Notes under the pieces: generated by a model
The model's input: the letters and a program-made list of their open reading frames with translations, nothing else
Told to the model about the DNA's origin: nothing
Database searches by the model: none
Shown: positions 14,090 through 22,022 of the stretch, one piece after another
Layout of the letters: each line of letters begins with the position of its first letter
Numbering within the stretch: position 1 is the stretch's first letter
Translations under genes and position numbers: made by a program
Origin: Streptomyces sp. NBC_00523
GTDB taxonomy: Bacteria; Actinomycetota; Actinomycetes; Streptomycetales; Streptomycetaceae
NCBI RefSeq assembly: GCF_036346615.1
Contig: NZ_CP107836.1
Location: 4,030,001-4,094,000, forward strand
DNA: 64,000 bases
Direction of reading: 5' to 3'

Positions 14090-15712
14090 ATGGCCAAGAT
14101 CATCGCGTTCGACGAGGAGGCCCGGCGCGGTCTCGAGCGCGGCATGAACCAGCTCGCCGACGCCGTCAAGGTCACCCTTGGCCCCAAGGGCCGCAACGTC
14201 GTCCTCGAGAAGAAGTGGGGCGCCCCCACGATCACCAACGATGGTGTTTCCATCGCCAAGGAGATCGAGCTGGAGGACCCGTACGAGAAGATCGGTGCGG
14301 AGCTGGTCAAGGAGGTCGCCAAGAAGACGGACGACGTCGCCGGCGACGGTACGACCACCGCCACCGTTCTCGCCCAGGCGCTCGTCCGCGAGGGCCTGCG
14401 CAACGTGGCCGCGGGTGCGAACCCGATGGCTCTCAAGCGGGGCATCGAGAAGGCCGTCGAGGCCGTCTCCGCCGCCCTCCTGGAGCAGGCCAAGGACGTG
14501 GAGACCAAGGAGCAGATCGCTTCGACCGCCTCCATCTCCGCCGCCGACACCCAGATCGGCGAGCTCATCGCCGAGGCCATGGACAAGGTCGGCAAGGAAG
14601 GCGTCATCACCGTCGAGGAGTCCCAGACCTTCGGTCTGGAGCTGGAGCTCACCGAGGGTATGCGCTTCGACAAGGGCTACATCTCGGCGTACTTCGCCAC
14701 CGACATGGAGCGCATGGAGTCGTCCCTGGACGACCCGTACATCCTGATCGTCAACTCCAAGGTCAGCAACGTGAAGGACCTCCTTCCGCTGCTGGAGAAG
14801 GTCATGCAGTCCGGCAAGCCGCTGCTGATCATCGCCGAGGACGTCGAGGGCGAGGCCCTGTCGACCCTGGTCGTCAACAAGATCCGCGGCACCTTCAAGT
14901 CCGTCGCCGTCAAGGCCCCGGGCTTCGGCGACCGCCGCAAGGCCATGCTCGGTGACATCGCCATCCTCACGGGCGGCACCGTCATCTCCGAGGAGGTCGG
15001 CCTCAAGCTGGAGAACGCCGGTCTCGACCTGCTCGGCCGCGCCCGCAAGGTCGTCATCACCAAGGACGAGACGACGATCGTCGACGGCGCCGGTGACAGC
15101 GACCAGGTCCAGGGCCGCGTCAACCAGATCCGTGCCGAGATCGAGAACTCCGACTCGGACTACGACCGCGAGAAGCTCCAGGAGCGCCTGGCGAAGCTGG
15201 CCGGCGGCGTGGCGGTCATCAAGGCCGGTGCCGCCACCGAGGTCGAGCTCAAGGAGCGCAAGCACCGCATCGAGGACGCGGTGCGCAACGCCAAGGCCGC
15301 CGTCGAGGAGGGCATCGTCGCCGGTGGTGGCGTGGCTCTGCTCCAGGCCTCGGCCGTCTTCGAGAAGCTGGAGCTCTCGGGCGACGAGGCGACCGGCGCC
15401 AACGCCGTCAAGCTCGCGCTGGAGGCCCCGCTGAAGCAGATCGCCGTCAACGGTGGTCTCGAGGGTGGCGTCGTCGTGGAGAAGGTGCGCAACCTGGCCG
15501 TCGGCCACGGTCTGAACGCCGCGACCGGCGAGTACGTCGACATGATCGCCGAGGGCATCCTCGACCCGGCGAAGGTCACGCGTTCCGCGCTGCAGAACGC
15601 CGCGTCGATCGCCGCGCTGTTCCTCACCACCGAGGCCGTCATCGCTGACAAGCCGGAGAAGGCCGCCGCGGCCGCTCCGGGCGGCATGCCGGGCGGTGAC
15701 ATGGACTTCTGA
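14090..15712 (+). CDS. groEL2: chaperonin GroEL2 (solo 60-kDa chaperonin)
   Basis: A 540-residue group I chaperonin of normal length, from MAKIIAFDEEARRGLERGMN to the tail GGMPGGDMDF. The ATP site KVTLGPKGRNVVL, DGVSIAKEIELEDP and DVAGDGTTTATVLAQ with the catalytic Asp are present, as is the C-terminal GIVAGGGVALL. No groES gene precedes it, so it is the second, unlinked groEL, as in other streptomycetes; the His-rich GroEL1 tail is absent. GGGAGGA lies nine bases before ATG 14090. Tandem CIRCE sites upstream predict HrcA repression relieved by heat. Confidence 0.96.
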   Translation: MAKIIAFDEEARRGLERGMNQLADAVKVTLGPKGRNVVLEKKWGAPTITNDGVSIAKEIELEDPYEKIGAELVKEVAKKTDDVAGDGTTTATVLAQALVREGLRNVAAGANPMALKRGIEKAVEAVSAALLEQAKDVETKEQIASTASISAADTQIGELIAEAMDKVGKEGVITVEESQTFGLELELTEGMRFDKGYISAYFATDMERMESSLDDPYILIVNSKVSNVKDLLPLLEKVMQSGKPLLIIAEDVEGEALSTLVVNKIRGTFKSVAVKAPGFGDRRKAMLGDIAILTGGTVISEEVGLKLENAGLDLLGRARKVVITKDETTIVDGAGDSDQVQGRVNQIRAEIENSDSDYDREKLQERLAKLAGGVAVIKAGAATEVELKERKHRIEDAVRNAKAAVEEGIVAGGGVALLQASAVFEKLELSGDEATGANAVKLALEAPLKQIAVNGGLEGGVVVEKVRNLAVGHGLNAATGEYVDMIAEGILDPAKVTRSALQNAASIAALFLTTEAVIADKPEKAAAAAPGGMPGGDMDF

Positions 15713-15745
15713 TCCTGACGGATCGGCAGTTCCAGCAGTACCGAG

Positions 15746-15790
15746 CACCGGCCCCCGGGGATGCGTCCCCGGGGGCCGGTGTCTTTGTGT
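15746..15790 (+). terminator. terminator after groEL2
   Basis: A perfect 16-bp GC-rich stem (15746-15761 with 15766-15781, loop TGCG) is followed by TCTTTGTGT, a strong intrinsic terminator. Confidence 0.92.
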
Positions 15791-15810
15791 GTACGTGTAC
15801 GCGTGGGAGC

Positions 15811-16521
15811 TCAGCCCGCGTCGAGGCCGTCCACGAGGCGGGTGAGGAAGCGGTCGAACATCGCGTCCGGGGTGACCGGCCGCCCCGCCGTCGCCAGCGC
15901 GTCCGCGAGCTCCGGATGGCTGCCGTCCGCCGCGACCTCCGCCAGATACACCGCCTCGGCGGCCGCCCGCCCGGGGTCCTGGGCCGCGCGGGCCTGGCCG
16001 ACCTCGTAGGCCACATGGGCCGCCACGAAGGACGTGAGCTGGGCGAAGATCTCCAGCCGGGCCGCCCCGTCGAGCCCGATGGGCCGCAGCGCCGCGAGGG
16101 CGTGCTCCACGAAGGCGAGCGTGCGGGGGCCCAGGGTGCGGCGGGCCTGCACGGCGGCGGGCAGCCAGGGGTGGCGGAGCATGTTCGCGCGCTGGTGGCG
16201 GCCGATGGTCTTGAGGTCGGCGCGCCAGTCGCCGGTGAGCGGGCCGTCCGTCGGCAGCTCACCGGAGACGTGGTCGATCATCAGGTCGAGCAGCGTCTCC
16301 TTGTCGGGGGCGTAGCTGTACAGCGACATGACGCCGGCGCCCACCTCCGCGGCGACCCGCCGCATGGTGACCGCGTCGATGCCCTCGGCGTCCGCGACGG
16401 CGACCGCGGCGGCCGTGATCGCCTCGCGGCTGAACGCGGGTCTGCGGCCGCGCCGGGGCCGGTCCTGCTCCCGCCAGAGAACGCGTGGATCGATGCCTCC
16501 GGCACCTTCGGTGCGGGTCAC
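15811..16521 (-). CDS. TetR-family transcriptional regulator
   Basis: A 236-residue protein with the TetR helix-turn-helix near the N-terminus: FSREAITAAAVAVADAEGIDAVTMRRVAAEVGAGVMSLYSY (in parts), with the typical GVMSLYSYAPDKETLLDLM ending. The rest is an alpha-helical ligand-binding domain. GTG 16521 is chosen because AGAGAGG lies eight bases upstream; an ATG at 16569 in frame has no ribosome site and would abut the operator. It is divergent to a CocE-type hydrolase gene, and the perfect palindrome at 16574-16598 lies between them, so autoregulation and control of the hydrolase are likely. The ligand is unknown. Confidence 0.88.
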   Translation of the reverse strand: MTRTEGAGGIDPRVLWREQDRPRRGRRPAFSREAITAAAVAVADAEGIDAVTMRRVAAEVGAGVMSLYSYAPDKETLLDLMIDHVSGELPTDGPLTGDWRADLKTIGRHQRANMLRHPWLPAAVQARRTLGPRTLAFVEHALAALRPIGLDGAARLEIFAQLTSFVAAHVAYEVGQARAAQDPGRAAAEAVYLAEVAADGSHPELADALATAGRPVTPDAMFDRFLTRLVDGLDAG

Positions 16522-16573
16522 GTGCTCAGCCTCTCTCACCCGGGTCGCCTCCGCGGTCCATCCAAGCATCCAG

Positions 16574-16598
16574 TATTCTCGTACTTAGTACGAGAATA
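16574..16598. promoter_or_regulatory. perfect palindromic operator between tetR and cocE-type genes
   Basis: TATTCTCGTAC (16574-16584) and its exact inverse (16588-16598) flank a TTA spacer. The 25-bp site is AT-rich against its surroundings and lies 53 bp from the TetR start and 48 bp from the hydrolase start, as expected for a TetR operator that covers both promoters. Confidence 0.88.
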
Positions 16599-16646
16599 GA
16601 GTGCGGGTTGCCGCACCGCTGCGTGACGTACCGATGGAGGCGAAAG

Positions 16647-18332
16647 ATGACCCGACCGACGCACCACGCCCGCCCCCGGCCCGCATGGACGCCGTCGTCC
16701 GCGAAGCCGCCGCTCGCCTCCCGGCTGATGCGTGCCTCCTGGCGCGGGCTGCCCGCCGCGCGCCACAAGGTGGGCGTGGAGCGCGGTCTGACGGTCTCCG
16801 CCGCCGACGGCAGTCCCCTGCTCACCGACCACTACTTCCCGCGCGCCGAGGGCGACTTCCCGACCCTCCTGGTCCGTACGCCGTACGGGCGGGGAGTGCC
16901 GTGGTCCCCGCAGTACGGCATCCTCTTCGCCGAACAGGGCTTCCATGTGGTCGTGCAGAGCTGCCGGGGAACGGGCGGCTCGGGCGGCGGCTTCCACCTC
17001 TGGCGCAACGAGCCCGCCGACGGCCTCGCGGCGGTCGGCTGGCTGCGCGAACAGCCCTGGTTCGACGGGCGGTTGGGCACCGTCGGCCCCAGCTACCTCG
17101 GGTACGTCCAGTGGGCGCTGGCCCTCGATCCCCCGCCGGAGCTGAAGGCCATGGTGGTGCAGGTGGGGCTGCACGATCCGTACGCCCTCTTCCACACCGA
17201 CGGCGTCCTCAATCTGGGGACCGCGCTCGCCGTGGGCGCCGGCATGACCTACCAGCACCGGGGTATGGGCGCGTTCCTCCGGGCGACCCTGCGCCTCCAG
17301 CGCCGGCTGCGCTCCGCCGTCACCGCGCGTCCGCTGCGCGGGGCGTACGCGGACGAGCTCGGCGGTGAGATCCCCTGGCTGGACGAGGTGATGGCCCACC
17401 CGGACGCGGACGACCCGTACTGGGAGGGCGCGTCCCTGGCCGGGGCGGCGGAAGGGGCGACGGCCGTGCCCACCGCCCTCATCACCGGCCGGTACGACGC
17501 CCTGGTGGACCAGACCCTCGCGCAGTACGGCCGGCTGCGCGGGGCGGGCGGCGAGGCGTCCCTGCTCGTCGGCCCGTGGACCCACACCTCGGCGCTCCAG
17601 GCGGGCTGGGCCGAGGTGTTCGCCGAATCCCTGGCCTGGCTCCGGGCCCACCTGTGCGACGACCCGTCCGGTCTGCGCCCGACGCCGGTCCGTGTGCACG
17701 TGGGCGGCGCGGAGGCGGGCGTCCGGGACCTGGACGCGTGGCCCCCGGAGGCGTCCACGGCCTCCTGGTACCCGACCGCCGACGGCCACCTCACCCATGA
17801 GGCCCCCACGGACACCGCGCCCGTGGCCTCCTTCCGCCACGACCCGGAGGACCGGGTCCCCACGCTGGGCGGCGCGCTGCTCTCCCGTACGGCGGGGGAG
17901 CGGGACAACGCGTCCCTGGAGGCGCGCGCGGACGTCCTCACGTTCACCGGGCCCGCCCTGGACGGACCCCTCACCGTCCTCGGCCCGGTCTCCGCCCGGA
18001 TCAGCGCCTCCACGGACACGGGGCACGGCGAGGTGTTCGTCCGGCTGTGCGATGTGGACCCGGAGGGCCGGTCGGTCAACGTCTGCGACGGCCTGGCCCG
18101 CCTGCGCACCACGGGCACGGATCCGGTCCGTGTGACGGTCCCGATGACCCCGACCGCCCACCGCTTCGCCCCGGGCCACCGTGTCCGCTGGCAGATCAGC
18201 CCCGGCCCCCACCCGCGCTATGCCCTGAACCCGGGCACGGGGGAGTCCCGGACCGACGCGACGGAGTTCGTACCCGTACGGGTGACGGTGCACGCGGACT
18301 CGGAGTTGACGCTGGCGGTGGTGGAGGACTGA
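16647..18332 (+). CDS. CocE/NonD (X-Pro dipeptidyl-peptidase S15-type) alpha/beta hydrolase
   Basis: A 561-residue two-domain hydrolase. The alpha/beta domain has LLVRTPYGRG, the oxyanion region QSCRGTGGSGG, the nucleophile S149 in TVGPSYLGYVQW, the acid Asp in ITGRYDALVD and the His in LVGPWTHTSA. The C-terminal third is the jelly-roll domain of this family (SARISASTDTGHGEVFVRLCDV, in parts). Substrates may be esters, amides or acyl-Pro peptides; none can be inferred. ATG 16647 follows GGAGGCGAAAG. The divergent TetR gene and the shared palindrome suggest substrate induction, for instance by a xenobiotic ester. Confidence 0.88.
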   Translation: MTRPTHHARPRPAWTPSSAKPPLASRLMRASWRGLPAARHKVGVERGLTVSAADGSPLLTDHYFPRAEGDFPTLLVRTPYGRGVPWSPQYGILFAEQGFHVVVQSCRGTGGSGGGFHLWRNEPADGLAAVGWLREQPWFDGRLGTVGPSYLGYVQWALALDPPPELKAMVVQVGLHDPYALFHTDGVLNLGTALAVGAGMTYQHRGMGAFLRATLRLQRRLRSAVTARPLRGAYADELGGEIPWLDEVMAHPDADDPYWEGASLAGAAEGATAVPTALITGRYDALVDQTLAQYGRLRGAGGEASLLVGPWTHTSALQAGWAEVFAESLAWLRAHLCDDPSGLRPTPVRVHVGGAEAGVRDLDAWPPEASTASWYPTADGHLTHEAPTDTAPVASFRHDPEDRVPTLGGALLSRTAGERDNASLEARADVLTFTGPALDGPLTVLGPVSARISASTDTGHGEVFVRLCDVDPEGRSVNVCDGLARLRTTGTDPVRVTVPMTPTAHRFAPGHRVRWQISPGPHPRYALNPGTGESRTDATEFVPVRVTVHADSELTLAVVED

Positions 18333-18529
18333 GCGAACCCGTTGCGTATCTGAACGCAAAAAGATGACGAGATATTGCATGCGAGCCTCACGCTGAGGAA
18401 ATCTCCTCGCATAAGTCTTGTGGGCGGGCCGCCGCGCGCCCTACTGTCGCCTCACTCATGACGGTGGCGGCCTCCCCACGCGTGTACGGCTGTTGAGCCC
18501 CGTCGACTCCTCAGAGAAACGGGCATGCG
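18333..18529 (+). promoter_or_regulatory. AT-rich promoter region of the secreted glycanase gene
   Basis: The gap holds no gene. It is notably AT-rich near 18355-18420 and contains an inverted repeat, TGCGAG (18380-18385) with CTCGCA (18406-18411), a possible operator. Nothing recognisable as a named regulator site was found. Confidence 0.4.
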
Positions 18530-20590
18530 ATGTCACGGAAGATCGCCGCTGTCGCGGCGGCGGTGCGAAGACCGCGCCGGGCCGGGCTGTACGCGTCCAC
18601 GGTCGCCTCGGTGACCGCGGCCGCCGTCGGGTTCGGGGTGCTGGCCGGTGCGCCCGCGCTCGCGGGGCCCCGGCCCGCCGCCGCTCCGGCCCCGGTCGTC
18701 ACGCGCGCCGCGCTCGATCCCGCGCTGGTGCGGGGGCGGGGCGCGAAGGTGGCGTTCGTGGAGCAGGAGGCCGAGAACGCGGTCACCAACGGCACGGTCA
18801 TCGGGCCGGACCGGGAGGCGTACACGCTGCCGTCCGAGGCGTCGGGGCGCAAGGCGGTCAAGCTGACGCCCGGGCAGCACGTGGAGTTCACGCTGCCCGC
18901 GGCGGCCAACGCGATCACCGTGCGCTACAGCATCCCGGACGCGCCGGGCGGCGGCGGGATCACGGCGCCGCTGGACGTCGCGGTGAACGGCTCCAAGCGG
19001 TCCACGATGACGCTGACCTCGCAGTACTCCTGGCTGTACAACCAGTACCCGTTCTCCAACGACCCGGGCGCCGGGCTCCTCCACCCCGACTGGTGGATCA
19101 CCGAGTGCGGCTGCGTACCCGCGGAGACGACGCCCGCCCCGGTCGTGGACAAGCCGTTCCGGCCGAGCCACTTCTACGACGAGCAGCGCCTCCTGCTCGG
19201 CCGTACGTACCGGGCGGGCGACACCGTACGGCTGACCGTGCCGGCCGGGAGCCGGGCCGCGTGGACGGCGATCGACCTGCTGGACTCCGAGCGCGTCGGG
19301 CTGCCGCACGTCGAACTCCTCGCCGCCAACGTCCTCGCGTTCGGGGCCGATCCGACCGGGCGGCACGACGCGGCGGGGGCGATCGAGAAGGCGATCGCGT
19401 TCGCCCGGCGCACCCATCTGAAGGTGTACATCCCGCCGGGGACCTACCGCGTGGACCGGCACATCGTCGTGGACGACGTCACGATCACCGGCGCGGGCAG
19501 CTGGTACACGAAGATCAAGGGCCGCGAGGTCGCGCTCGCCGAGCCCGCCGCGGACGGCTCGACGCACACCGGCGTCGGCTTCTACGGGAAGTCCGCGGCC
19601 GAGGGCGGCAGCCGCAACGTGCATCTGTCCGGCTTCGCCATCGAGGGCGACGTGCGCGAGCGCATCGACACCGACCAGGTCAACGCGATCGGCGGTGCGA
19701 TGAGCGATTCGACCATCGCGGGCCTGCACATCAGCCACACCAAGGTCGGTATGTGGTTCGACGGCCCGATGGAGAACCTGAAGGTCTCCGACACCGTGAT
19801 CGTGGACCAGATCGCGGACGCCATCAACTTCCACACGGGCGTGACCGATTCACGGGTCACGAACACCTTCGTACGCAACTCGGGCGACGACGGCCTCGCC
19901 ATGTGGGCCGAGAAGACCACCAACGCCCGCAACACCTTCGACCACAACACCGTCCAGACCCCGGTCCTCGCCAACGGCATCGCGGTCTACGGCGGCAGCG
20001 ACATCACCGTCTCCGACAACCTGGTCGCCGACCCGGTCCGCGAGGGCAGCGCCCTGCACCTCGGCTCCCGCTTCGGCGCCGAGCCCTTCGCAGGCAAGGT
20101 GGACCTCGCGCGCAACACCACGGTCCGCGCGGGGACGTTCGAGCTGAACTGGAAGATCGGGCTCGGCGCGCTGTGGGTCTACGCGCTGGACCGGAGCATC
20201 GACGGCGCCGATATCCGGGTCACCGGCAACGACTTCCTGGACAGCACGTACAACGCGGTGATGCTGGTCTCGGACTGGGGGGTGAAGGACCAGTACGTCA
20301 TCAAGAACATCCACTTCAAGGACATCAGGGTCGACGGCACGGGCACCTCGGTGCTGAGCGCCCGCGCGGCGGGCGGCGCCACCTTCGAGAACGTGGACGC
20401 GCGCAACGTGGGCGCGGTGGGCGTCAACAACTGCGGCTCGTTCAACTTCCCTTCGACCGGTTCGGAGTTCGGCCTCACGGACCTGGGCGGCAACGACGGC
20501 GGCTGGCTCGCGCCGTGGCTGCTGCCCAACACGATCACCTGCGACGACCGCCCGGAGGTGGTCCCGCCTCCGGCGCCGACCGCGTGGTGA
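18530..20590 (+). CDS. secreted right-handed beta-helix glycoside hydrolase, GH87-like (alpha-1,3-glucanase/mycodextranase type)
   Basis: A 686-residue exported enzyme. Residues 1-46 form a signal peptide (twin-Arg KRPR-type charges then a long hydrophobic core ending APALAG). Residues about 70-260 look like a CBM35-type module with EQEAENA and GQHVEFTLP. From about 265 a pectate-lyase-like parallel beta-helix starts with VLAFGADPTGRHDAAGAIEKA, has IPPGTYRVDRHIVV, and the motif NSGDDGLAMWAE near residue 450 whose paired Asp fit the GH87/GH28-like catalytic site. It would cut an extracellular polysaccharide such as fungal alpha-1,3-glucan. Substrate is inferred from family resemblance only. 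ATG 18530 has a weak ribosome site. Confidence 0.75.
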   Translation: MSRKIAAVAAAVRRPRRAGLYASTVASVTAAAVGFGVLAGAPALAGPRPAAAPAPVVTRAALDPALVRGRGAKVAFVEQEAENAVTNGTVIGPDREAYTLPSEASGRKAVKLTPGQHVEFTLPAAANAITVRYSIPDAPGGGGITAPLDVAVNGSKRSTMTLTSQYSWLYNQYPFSNDPGAGLLHPDWWITECGCVPAETTPAPVVDKPFRPSHFYDEQRLLLGRTYRAGDTVRLTVPAGSRAAWTAIDLLDSERVGLPHVELLAANVLAFGADPTGRHDAAGAIEKAIAFARRTHLKVYIPPGTYRVDRHIVVDDVTITGAGSWYTKIKGREVALAEPAADGSTHTGVGFYGKSAAEGGSRNVHLSGFAIEGDVRERIDTDQVNAIGGAMSDSTIAGLHISHTKVGMWFDGPMENLKVSDTVIVDQIADAINFHTGVTDSRVTNTFVRNSGDDGLAMWAEKTTNARNTFDHNTVQTPVLANGIAVYGGSDITVSDNLVADPVREGSALHLGSRFGAEPFAGKVDLARNTTVRAGTFELNWKIGLGALWVYALDRSIDGADIRVTGNDFLDSTYNAVMLVSDWGVKDQYVIKNIHFKDIRVDGTGTSVLSARAAGGATFENVDARNVGAVGVNNCGSFNFPSTGSEFGLTDLGGNDGGWLAPWLLPNTITCDDRPEVVPPPAPTAW

Positions 20591-20600
20591 GGCGTAAGCC

Positions 20601-21296
20601 CTAGTCGGTGGCCGGTCCGGGCGGGCCGGCCACCCCTATGCACGCCTCGTTGCCCTCGGGGTCGGCAAGGACCCAGTTGTGCGGGGCGTCCGCGTCGTTC
20701 AGCAGCCGGCCCCCGGCGGCCAGGGCGGCGGCGATCCGGGCCTCGGCCCGGTCGTGCGGCACCCATACGTCGACGTGGACGCGGTTGCGCTGGGGGCGCG
20801 GGGTGTCCAGCTGCTGGAAGTAGAAGGGGGCGCCGCGCCTGCGCGGGTCGACCAGGTCCTCGGGGCTGCCCGCGCGGTGCTCGTAGCCGAGCAGGGCGCG
20901 CCAGAACGCGACCACGGCGGGGCCGTCGAGCGCGTCGACGGTGACCTGCACGGTCTGGATGAAGGACGGGTCGGCGGTCAGGCCGAGGGTCCGGGCCGCC
21001 TCCGATATCCGCCGGGCCGACTCGACATGACGGCTGGTCATCCCGAAGTACTCATCGGTGAGCGTGATCAGCCGTACGGTCACGCCGTCCCGTCGCACGT
21101 CGATGTCCGGGTGGTCGTCGCCGAGGTCCGGCAGCTCGCCGATGGCCTGCGCGAAGCGCGTACCGGCCGTGAATGATCCGCCGGTGCGGAAGTGCGCGCA
21201 CGCGCCCTCGCCGACGACGCGCCAGTCCTCCAGGCCGGCGGTCTCGTGGAACTGCTGCGGCCTGATACGCACGGTGGTGTCGCCCCCGAAGGTCAT
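20601..21296 (-). CDS. fusion of pterin carbinolamine dehydratase-like and VOC (glyoxalase-like) domains
   Basis: A 231-residue two-domain protein. Residues about 16-110 resemble PCD/DCoH (FxxAxxFAQAIGELPDLGDDHPDIDVR and the following strand), and residues 112-225 form a VOC fold (FIQTVQVTVDALDGPAVVAFWRALLGYEH, HVDVWVP, LADPEGNEACIGV, in parts). The PCD signature HHP is D61-H62-P63, and the usual Thr-His is T80-D81, so two of the three catalytic His are missing. The role may be binding rather than dehydration. ATG 21296 is the only reasonable start. It converges on the glycanase gene with a 10-bp gap. Confidence 0.78.
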   Translation of the reverse strand: MTFGGDTTVRIRPQQFHETAGLEDWRVVGEGACAHFRTGGSFTAGTRFAQAIGELPDLGDDHPDIDVRRDGVTVRLITLTDEYFGMTSRHVESARRISEAARTLGLTADPSFIQTVQVTVDALDGPAVVAFWRALLGYEHRAGSPEDLVDPRRRGAPFYFQQLDTPRPQRNRVHVDVWVPHDRAEARIAAALAAGGRLLNDADAPHNWVLADPEGNEACIGVAGPPGPATD

Positions 21297-21380
21297 AGGC
21301 TCACGCTAGCGCGGGGGTCTGACAACGGCCCCCGCACGCAGGGAAACCCGCTGTTCACGCGACCGAGGGAGACCTCCGGC

Positions 21381-22013
21381 ATGGCCGTCATCCACCGCAC
21401 CACCCTGTCGCCGACCAAGCTCGAACTGCTCACCGCCTGGCTCCCCACCCGCCCCTGGTACGTGGGCCCCACGCGCCCCTCCCTGATCAAGTCCGGCGGT
21501 TTCCGGCTGGACGATCCGCAGGGCGAGGTGGGCATCGAGCTCATGGTGGTCACCGACACCTCGGGCGACGTGCCGGTGCCGTACTTCGTGCCGCTCACCT
21601 ACCGGGGCGCCGCGCTCGCGGGCGCGGAGGACGCGCTCGTCGGCATGACCACGCACGGGGTGCTCGGGAAGCGCTGGGTGTACGACGGCTGCCATGACCC
21701 GGTCCTGGTGGCGCAGCTGTTCGCACTCCTCGACGGCCGCGCCGAGCCCCAGGCCCAGAGCGTCACCGACACCCCGGACCCGACGATCACCCACTCCGGA
21801 CCCGGAAGCCCGCTCGGCGTCACGGCCGCCAAGGCCACGGACAACCCCACGGGCACGTACCTGTGGACAAGGGACGTGACCCTCCGCGTGAACCGCCTCC
21901 TGCGACCCGCCGCGGACGGTCCGGCGGACGTGGAGGGTCACGTGTCCGGCCCCTGGCGTACGCCGGAGGACGCGGAGGTCCGGGGCGTGTTCGCGGAGCT
22001 GCGCACGGCGTAG
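21381..22013 (+). CDS. stand-alone maltokinase N-terminal cap-like protein
   Basis: A 210-residue protein beginning MAVIHRTTLSPTKLELLTAWLPTRPWY (in parts), a pattern I know from the N-terminal cap of maltokinase and its stand-alone relatives in streptomycetes. It contains GGFRLDDPQGEVGIELM and LTYRGAALAGAEDALVG, but no kinase domain (no catalytic HGD or DxD loop), so it cannot phosphorylate maltose itself. Its role is unknown; it may bind a sugar or another protein. ATG 21381 follows GGGAGACC. It stands alone and converges on the MFS gene with a 9-bp gap. Confidence 0.7.
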   Translation: MAVIHRTTLSPTKLELLTAWLPTRPWYVGPTRPSLIKSGGFRLDDPQGEVGIELMVVTDTSGDVPVPYFVPLTYRGAALAGAEDALVGMTTHGVLGKRWVYDGCHDPVLVAQLFALLDGRAEPQAQSVTDTPDPTITHSGPGSPLGVTAAKATDNPTGTYLWTRDVTLRVNRLLRPAADGPADVEGHVSGPWRTPEDAEVRGVFAELRTA

Positions 22014-22022
22014 GGCCGCCCC

